A stretch of DNA of 64,000 nt from Salticus scenicus (lineage: Eukaryota; Arthropoda; Arachnida; Araneae; Salticidae): assembly GCA_963930645.1 (NCBI GenBank), contig OZ005648.1:3082631-3146630 (forward strand). Direction: 5' to 3'. This document shows, piece after piece, positions 59,268 through 64,000 of this stretch. Under the pieces are notes generated by a model that made no database searches, had not been told where the DNA came from, and was given only the letters and a program-made list of their open reading frames with translations. Position 1 is the first letter of the stretch, and each line of letters begins with the position of its first letter. A program made the position numbers and the translations under genes.

Positions 59268-59470
59268 CCAATTGCGTGGCTTTTGCGGCAAAGCCTTGGC
59301 CAGAGGACCAGCGGATAGATGGCCATTTGTGAATTTTTTAAAGTGGGTGACCGCCACTACATCTAACTGGGACAACACAGGGAGAAGCATTCACGCCTTG
59401 CCCGGGTGTTTCGAAACTGAGGGCCCAGATGCTACAAAACACATATGGGTGGCGTAAATTTACGCCTCTA
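59268..59470 (+). repeat. GC-rich island, probable dispersed repeat
   Basis: About 200 bp of clearly higher GC (GCGGCAAAGCCTTGGCCAGA, GGGTGACCGCCACTACATC, CACGCCTTGCCCGGGTGTTTC-GAAACTGAGGGCCC) stand alone in AT-rich DNA and end with the palindrome GGCGTAAATTTACGCC (59452-59467). A 61-residue frame spans it without stops. Another frame reads similarly well, so coding is unproven. It resembles a piece of a conserved repeat or old exon. I cannot name the family. Confidence 0.4.
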
Positions 59471-59855
59471 TTGTTTATTTTCTTATTTATTTTTCTTGCA
59501 ATATTAATAAAGATATTAATTCATATTTTATCACAAAATATCAAATAATATTTTTGTAAATTTGATAACACAAAAACCAGTTTTTAATTTTCTTTCAAAA
59601 ATGATTTCATCAGCGACATTGTATGTTTTTTACATAATAAACAAAAATAAATAAAATTCATTTTAATTATTTTTATATTAATTATATAATTAACATTTTT
59701 TATAACATCCTAACTTTTTTTTATAAATAATCTCTAAAAAAAAGAAAGAAAGAAAAGGAAAGATTTAAATTGAACACGTATCATTTGTTAATTATATTAA
59801 AAACACTTTCAATACACGTAAAATTAAATTTTATTTAAAAGATGTTACGAAATTT
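59471..59855. other. AT-rich spacer
   Basis: Nothing is recognised. Confidence 0.55.
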
Positions 59856-59856
59856 A

Positions 59857-59897
59857 TCCGAAGCTTTTCGCTTTAATAGTAAAGCATCATCAGGGAT
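59857..59897 (-). ncRNA. Hammerhead-ribozyme-like core, PLE family 3
   Basis: On the minus strand the parts in order are: stem I ATCC, CTGATGA (59887-59893), an unpaired T, stem II GCTTTA/TAAAGC (59880-59885 and 59870-59875), GAA, self-complementary AAGCTT as stem III, triplet TTC, then GGAT closing stem I. Every conserved core base is present and all stems pair exactly, though no stem sequence is shared with families 1 and 2. Confidence 0.72.
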
Positions 59898-60120
59898 TTT
59901 TATTATTCGTTTCCAATGAGCAGTTTTTAAATATTTTTTTTCTTTTCACAGTCAACAGTTAAGTATTTTAATTACGTGAATATCAGCAAAGTCAATTTGA
60001 AGTCCGGTGAAAGTTGCACCAAGGATTAAAGAAAAATAAGAGCAGCTGGAACTATTGAAATATCACACGAGACTATTGTAGGAGAAAAACAATCATGAAT
60101 TAGCAGAAATAAACTATTAT

Positions 60121-60417
60121 CTATTTTATAATATTGTGCCAAATTATTGGCAAAATTGCAGCATCGTTGGAATTTATTGCATTTTTGCATTTAATTATAT
60201 TAATAGCTTCGGAAATGTAAAGTTCTTGGATAGTAGAGGGTGCTGTAATAATTTTGGCTTTAACCCATATAGGGTTAGCGTTGGCATAAATGAAGTCGAC
60301 TAGAGTAGAACTATTTCCTTCTTTGATATTTCGTATATGTTCTTGTATTCTTTTATTTAAAGTCCTCTTAGTCTGTCCAATATAATAGAAAAGTTTTACC
60401 TTTAAAGTTTTTAAAGT
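60121..60417 (-). pseudogene. GIY-YIG endonuclease fragment of PLE family 3
   Basis: The minus-strand frame reads LKVKLFYYIGQTKRTLNKR, IQEHIRNIKEGN, then ANPIWVKAKIITAP, IQELYISEAINIIKC and ends at a stop at 60121. The YIGQT, first Arg, EH and a C-terminal Glu (SEAI) are kept, in the order expected of a GIY-YIG nuclease: YIG.T.R.L..R..EH, then E.. . The GIY strand and everything upstream are missing. No stops occur in the kept part, so decay is mainly by truncation. Confidence 0.78.
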
Positions 60418-60442
60418 ATTTTTTTTTTTACCTTTCCAGCAA

Positions 60443-60509
<67 letters not shown>

Positions 60510-60512
<3 letters not shown>

Positions 60513-60963
60513 TTATTTATTTTTTCTTTTTTTATATTAAAAAAAATAACTTTCTTTATGTAGCAAAAATATAGCAAACCCTTTATTTTTATCTCCGATG
60601 TTTTTAGATACTTGCAGAAAAGAAATATATATAAAGGAAAATAATGATTTTCTCTGGATCAAAATATTACTAAAATATCATTTTCTTTAACAAGAAGATT
60701 CGTAGATTTTGTTACAAAACAAGAAAGTCCAATTAATTCTATTTTTACTGATTTTTGCTATCTGGACAATTATTTTCGATGATAAATTGTATTATTGAAT
60801 AAAAAACAAAAAAACAAAAAGAAAAAAAGAAACACTATATGTTATAAAAAGCTCGCAATAATTGTTTTGCGATTAAAAAATGGTACGATCCATCATTAAG
60901 CTCGGATGCACCATCAAAGCGGCAACATACTGCACACGTGCCTATGTTTTACGTCCGATAAAG
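60510..60963. other. AT-rich spacer; possible old coding scrap at the 3' side
   Basis: 60873-60953 encodes WYDPSLSSDAPSKRQHTAHV-PMFYVR-stop on the plus strand with unusually balanced composition. It looks like a transposase scrap, but I cannot name the family securely. It abuts the target site of the PLE pair. Confidence 0.35.
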
Positions 60964-61068
60964 AATCGTACTATTAAAACCAATGTAACTTTTAAAATGA
61001 GATAAAAATACAAAACTTTTTAAAACATTAAAAATATATTTTAATTAAAAACATTAAAAACACAAGAC

Positions 61069-61105
61069 AGACGTTTCGGCTAGAACACTAGCCCTCCTCA
61101 GTGTC
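61069..61105 (-). ncRNA. Hammerhead-ribozyme-like core, PLE family 2, left
   Basis: Minus strand: GACA, CTGAGGA (61095-61101), an unpaired G, GGCTAG-TGTT-CTAGCC stem II, GAA, ACGT, cleavage triplet GTC, TGTC. GACA/TGTC closes stem I with four pairs, and ACGT is self-complementary. It is identical to the right-arm copy. Confidence 0.72.
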
Positions 61106-61148
61106 AAACATACAAGTACAAACAACATTTACAAAAATTCATAATACA

Positions 61149-62078
61149 TCATAACAAGATTAAATACTCAGGGGGAATAGCTTTAGCCTCGTTCAAGGCA
61201 GAATGTTGCATTTTGGTAAAAGCGCCCTCTAGAAAAATACGGGATTCATAGATATTTATATTAGAAGCTAAAATTTTAAAGTTTTCAAAATCCGGAATAT
61301 GATCACTATTGAGAGAATGGATTACGAGTTTTGATTTTAAATCTCCTGTTTTATATGATCGTTTATGTTCCTTTAATCTAATTTCACCTGTTCTGCCAGT
61401 TTCACCGATATATGTAGAATCACAATTTTTACAAGGAATACTATAGATTACACCTAGACGTTTAAGAGGGGGGACAGCGGGTTTAAAGTTTAAGAGAAAG
61501 TTACTAATACGGAGTTGAGGTTTAAAGCTAGTAGAGATATTAACTGTTCTAAGTAATTTAGAGATATTTTCGGAAATACCTTTATAATAAGGGATAGTCG
61601 TACGATAAGTGGAATTTTTAACTTTAGGATGAACTGATTTATATGAAAAATAGAACTCTTCTTTATAAATTCTTTTAATAAAACGAGGGGGGTAACCATT
61701 ATTTTTTAAATCAGAAAAAATTTTGGATAGTTCAATATTTAATAATTCGGAATTACTACAATAATGCTTTGCACGATGTAAAAGAGTACGAATGACTGCA
61801 AGTTTATGCGATAAAGGGTTAGCTGAATTGAAGTTAAGATATTGACCAGAGAAGGTGGGTTTTCTATAGACTGAAGTTGAAAAATGTAAAAAATCATTGA
61901 CAGGTTTATGCATTATAAGGATGTCAAGAAAGGGTAGTTCATTATTAATTTCAGTTTCAAGGGTAAACTGGATAGCAGGACATAAAGAATTAGCAAAATC
62001 TAAAATATCGTTAACATAAACTGAAATTAATTTCAGTTTCAAGGGTAAACTGGATAGCAGGACATAAAGAATTAGCAA
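61149..62078 (-). CDS. PLE RT C-terminus and GIY-YIG endonuclease, left copy
   Basis: A 309-residue open frame. Residues 26-55 (ILDFANSLCPAIQFTLE, NNELPFLDILI) and 60-85 (VYRKPTFSGQYLNFNS) are the post-catalytic and thumb part of the PLE reverse transcriptase. A linker with C206..C209 (IPCKNCDSTYIG) leads to the GIY-YIG nuclease: GVIYSI at 199-204, YIG at 213-215, Arg219 and Arg224, EH at 227-228, Glu258 in YESR. The nuclease would cut target DNA for retrotransposition. The catalytic RT motifs are absent, so the copy is 5'-truncated, and the Met shown is not the native start. It is otherwise undamaged. The first ~25 residues come from the central 82-bp duplication. Confidence 0.88.
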   Translation of the reverse strand: MLILYVLLSSLPLKLKLISVYVNDILDFANSLCPAIQFTLETEINNELPFLDILIMHKPVNDFLHFSTSVYRKPTFSGQYLNFNSANPLSHKLAVIRTLLHRAKHYCSNSELLNIELSKIFSDLKNNGYPPRFIKRIYKEEFYFSYKSVHPKVKNSTYRTTIPYYKGISENISKLLRTVNISTSFKPQLRISNFLLNFKPAVPPLKRLGVIYSIPCKNCDSTYIGETGRTGEIRLKEHKRSYKTGDLKSKLVIHSLNSDHIPDFENFKILASNINIYESRIFLEGAFTKMQHSALNEAKAIPPEYLILL

Positions 62079-62112
62079 AATCTAAAATATCGTTAACATA
62101 AACTGAAATTAA
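61945..62112. repeat. 82-bp tandem duplication at the palindrome centre
   Basis: TTAATTTCAGTTTCAAGGGT...CGTTAACATAAACTGAA occurs at 61945-62026 and again at 62027-62108. The junction between the units is itself a 22-bp perfect palindrome centred on ATTAAT (about 62017-62038), and the right arm starts from a second AACTGAAATTAA word. The duplication copies PLE sequence from the left arm only. Confidence 0.88.
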
Positions 62113-62143
62113 TAATGAACTACCCTTTCTTTACATCCTTATA

Positions 62144-62909
62144 ATGCATAAACCTGTCAATGATTTTTTACATTTTTCAACTTCAGTCTATAGAAAACCC
62201 ACCTTCTCTGGTCAATACCTTAACTTCAATTCAGCTAGCCCTTTATCGCATAAACTTGCAGTCATTCGTACTCTTTTACATCGTGCAAAGCATTATTGTA
62301 GTAATTCCGAATTATTAAATATTGAACTATCCAAAATTTTTTCTGATTTAAAAAATAATGGTTACCCCACTCGTTTTATTAAAAGAATTTATAAAGAAGA
62401 GTTCTATTTTTCATATAAATCAGCTCATCCTAAAGTTAAAAATTCCACTTATCGTACGACTATCCCTTATTATAAAAGGTATTTCCGAAAATATCTCTAA
62501 ATTACTTAGAACAGTTAATATCTCTACTAGCTTTAAACCTCAACTCCGTATTAGTAACTTTATCTCAAACTTTAAACCCGCTGTCCCCCCTCTTAAACGT
62601 CTAGGTGTAATCTATAGTATTCCTTGTAAAAATTGTGATTCTACATTTATCGGTGAAACTGGCAGAACAGGTGAAATTAGATTAAAGGAACATAAACGAT
62701 CATATAAAACAGGAGATTTAAAATCAAAACTCGTAATCCATTCTCTCAATAGTGATCATATTCCGGATTTTGAAAACTTTAAAATTTTAGCTTCCAATGT
62801 AAATATCTATGAATCCCGTATTTTTCTAGAGGGCGCTTTTACCAAAATGCAACATTCTGCCTTGAACGAGGCTAAAGCTATTCCCCCTGAGTATTTAATC
62901 TTGTTATGA
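62144..62909 (+). pseudogene. PLE endonuclease, right mirror copy, one frameshift
   Basis: The same protein as the left copy from MHKPVNDFLHFSTSVYRKPT onward, split by one extra A in the run at about 62473-62476. The first frame ends TIPYYKRYFRKYL, and the second frame continues GISENISKLLRTVN, GVIYSIPCKNCDSTFIGETG, EHKRSYKTGDL, YESRIFLEGAF and ends at 62907. Only a few substitutions separate it from the left copy (for example Y-to-F in STYIG/STFIG). The GIY-YIG Tyr change and the frameshift probably abolish activity. Confidence 0.88.
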
Positions 62910-62952
62910 TGTATTATGAATTTTTGTAAATGTTGTTTGTACTTGTATGTTT

Positions 62953-62989
62953 GACACTGAGGAGGGCTAGTGTTCTAGCCGAAACGTCT
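62953..62989 (+). ncRNA. Hammerhead-ribozyme-like core, PLE family 2, right
   Basis: Plus strand: GACA (62953-62956), CTGAGGA (62957-62963), G, GGCTAG (62965-62970), loop TGTT, CTAGCC (62975-62980), GAA, ACGT, triplet GTC, then TGTC. The GTC triplet is the classical hammerhead cleavage site. It lies about 45 bp after the endonuclease stop, where PLE terminal repeats begin. Confidence 0.75.
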
Positions 62990-63136
62990 GTCTTGTGTTT
63001 TTAATGTTTTTAATTAAAATATATTTTTAATGTTTTAAAAATTTTTGTATTTTTATCTCATTTTAAAAGTTACATTGGTTTTAATATATTAATGAGACGT
63101 ATAAATTATGTTTAATTTTATTAAATCGTACTATTA

Positions 63137-63790
63137 TTTCAACTTGAAAAAAATGTTGTGAGCTTATTTTGTAAGTTATGGTGTTTTCTTAAAAAGTTTA
63201 TTATTTAATAATTTTCAATGCCGCTGCGTTATTAATCCTTAGTTACCATTGTTTTTTTTTTGGGGTGGAGGGGGAGACGTTACATTTTTTATTGTTAAAA
63301 CAATATTTCAGACAGTGTATTATACCATTGTCTCAAAAAATTCTCTTTAACTCTTTAATTAATAGATTTGATTGTTTAGAGATTGCTTTAATACTTTGCT
63401 TAAACTTATAAATTTGAATAATTAAAAGAAAAGGTTTAAAAAGTTTTGGCAGTTAATGGATTAATTTCCATTGAAGAACATATAATACTTACAGGAACTA
63501 CAAATATAGAAAACAGTCGGAAGTATTTTGTAAATAACGCATAATGGAATTCAGAAAGTATGAAATAAAAATATTGGTGAATAAAAGGAATTGAAAGTTG
63601 ATGTACCAATATAAATTATAACTGATCGGAGAAATACTTTTTCACTTTTATAATTTGGTATTTTAACAAAGTATAAAATACCAAAATACATATAAGATCG
63701 TTGTCTTTCTTTATGTAAAATATTTAAAAACATAAATGAAGAGTGAACATTCAAACCATGTTTTCTCCGTCGGATATAAATTTTCAGAAA

Positions 63791-63825
<35 letters not shown>

Positions 63826-64000
63826 ACATTACAAAATAACTAAACTTAAACCCTAATTACCCTTTGTTTAGATGTATTTCTAGTTACTAGAAAGACATGT
63901 AGACATATCTAGGAAGATATGTTAAGTTAAAAAGAAAAAAAAAACCTCACTATCTTTTTTTTTTAGGACTGAGGGCCTATTAGTCTCAATCTGGGATTTT
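63137..64000. other. AT-rich end of window, nothing recognised
   Basis: TTTGGGGTGGAGGGGGAGACG near 63260, a CACACA/poly-A tract at about 63789-63823 and otherwise AT-rich DNA. The minus-strand 92-residue frame starts in the poly-A tract and has no domain. Confidence 0.55.

Larger units (their letters stand above)
59856..60420 (-). mobile_element. PLE relic, family 3 (minus strand)
   Basis: On the minus strand, a GIY-YIG coding fragment is followed about 230 bp later by a hammerhead-like core. The region matches neither of the other PLE families at the nucleotide level. It is cut upstream by poly-T and a (TA)n of about 65 bp (60440-60508), and the reverse transcriptase is absent. Confidence 0.75.
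60977..63123. mobile_element. Inverted PLE dimer (family 2) with 13-bp target duplication
   Basis: AATCGTACTATTA occurs exactly at 60964-60976 and 63124-63136, directly flanking the pair. Between them, two ~1.05-kb PLE 3' portions face each other tail-outward: the left on the minus strand (61149-62078) and the right on the plus strand (62144-62909). Both end in the same terminus (hammerhead core, then AT-rich TTTTAATGTTTTTAATTAAAA). Their proteins differ at only a handful of residues, so the copies are young. An 82-bp duplication sits at the centre. The arrangement suits PLEs, which often integrate as partial or inverted multimers. Confidence 0.9.

Noticed and set aside
60873..60953. Named transposase fragment next to the PLE pair
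   Set aside because: The short frame looks like transposase sequence but I could not tie it to a family by conserved motifs.

Overview
The window is AT-rich (roughly three quarters A+T), eukaryotic, intergenic or intronic DNA. I found no convincing host protein-coding gene, rRNA or tRNA gene, and no CRISPR array. Almost every recognisable feature is a transposable element, an element relic or a tandem repeat. The mix is: Penelope-like retroelements (PLEs) with GIY-YIG endonucleases, Tc1/mariner, Tigger/pogo, piggyBac-like and hAT-like DNA elements, tRNA-derived SINEs, and families with internal ~173-bp and ~120-bp repeats. This, with the many A/T homopolymers and TA/GT microsatellites, suggests an arthropod. 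The look of the repeat families suggests an arachnid, perhaps an araneoid spider. That assignment is an inference from recall and was not tested.

Layout. 0-9 kb: a 434-bp TA-flanked MITE, a 104-bp tandem repeat, and two Tc1 transposase relics in mirror orientation (6.06-7.38 kb). 9-17.6 kb: a 1.05-kb element with 16-bp inverted termini, two near-palindromic Tc1/mariner MITEs, a Tigger element with a broken transposase, and a tandem-repeat block whose 120-bp units carry CTCF-like motifs. 18-24 kb: an inverted-repeat element, a 290-bp palindrome, a mariner relic, a PLE relic and a hAT-like element. 24-28.3 kb: a tandem array of ~480-520-bp units. 28.9-43.7 kb: hairpin-headed repeats, two piggyBac-like elements, a SINE, a Tc1 relic, and a long element interrupted by a SINE fragment with a clean target duplication. 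46-57 kb: a 282-bp PLE-derived inverted element with a 13-bp target duplication, a short copy of the hairpin-headed element, a third MITE, a second SINE, a Tigger-like MITE and a decayed inverted PLE terminus. 58.8-63.1 kb: a cluster of TTCTAG motifs, a GC-rich island, a PLE relic on the minus strand, and a large, young inverted PLE pair with a 13-bp target duplication.

The most interesting signal is in the PLEs. Three unrelated PLE families each have, downstream of the GIY-YIG coding region, a sequence that folds into a complete hammerhead-ribozyme core. Each has a 4-bp stem I, CTGANGA, stem II, GAA, a very short self-complementary stem III and a cleavage triplet. The stems differ in sequence between families but keep their pairing. 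Two insertions of mirror-image PLE termini are flanked by 13-bp direct repeats, which suggests that each inverted dimer arose in a single integration event. A second signal is a group of repeats (A, B, C) that start or end in ACTTTC...GAAAGT hairpins. Two of these families (A and C) carry internal tandem units of exactly 173 bp.
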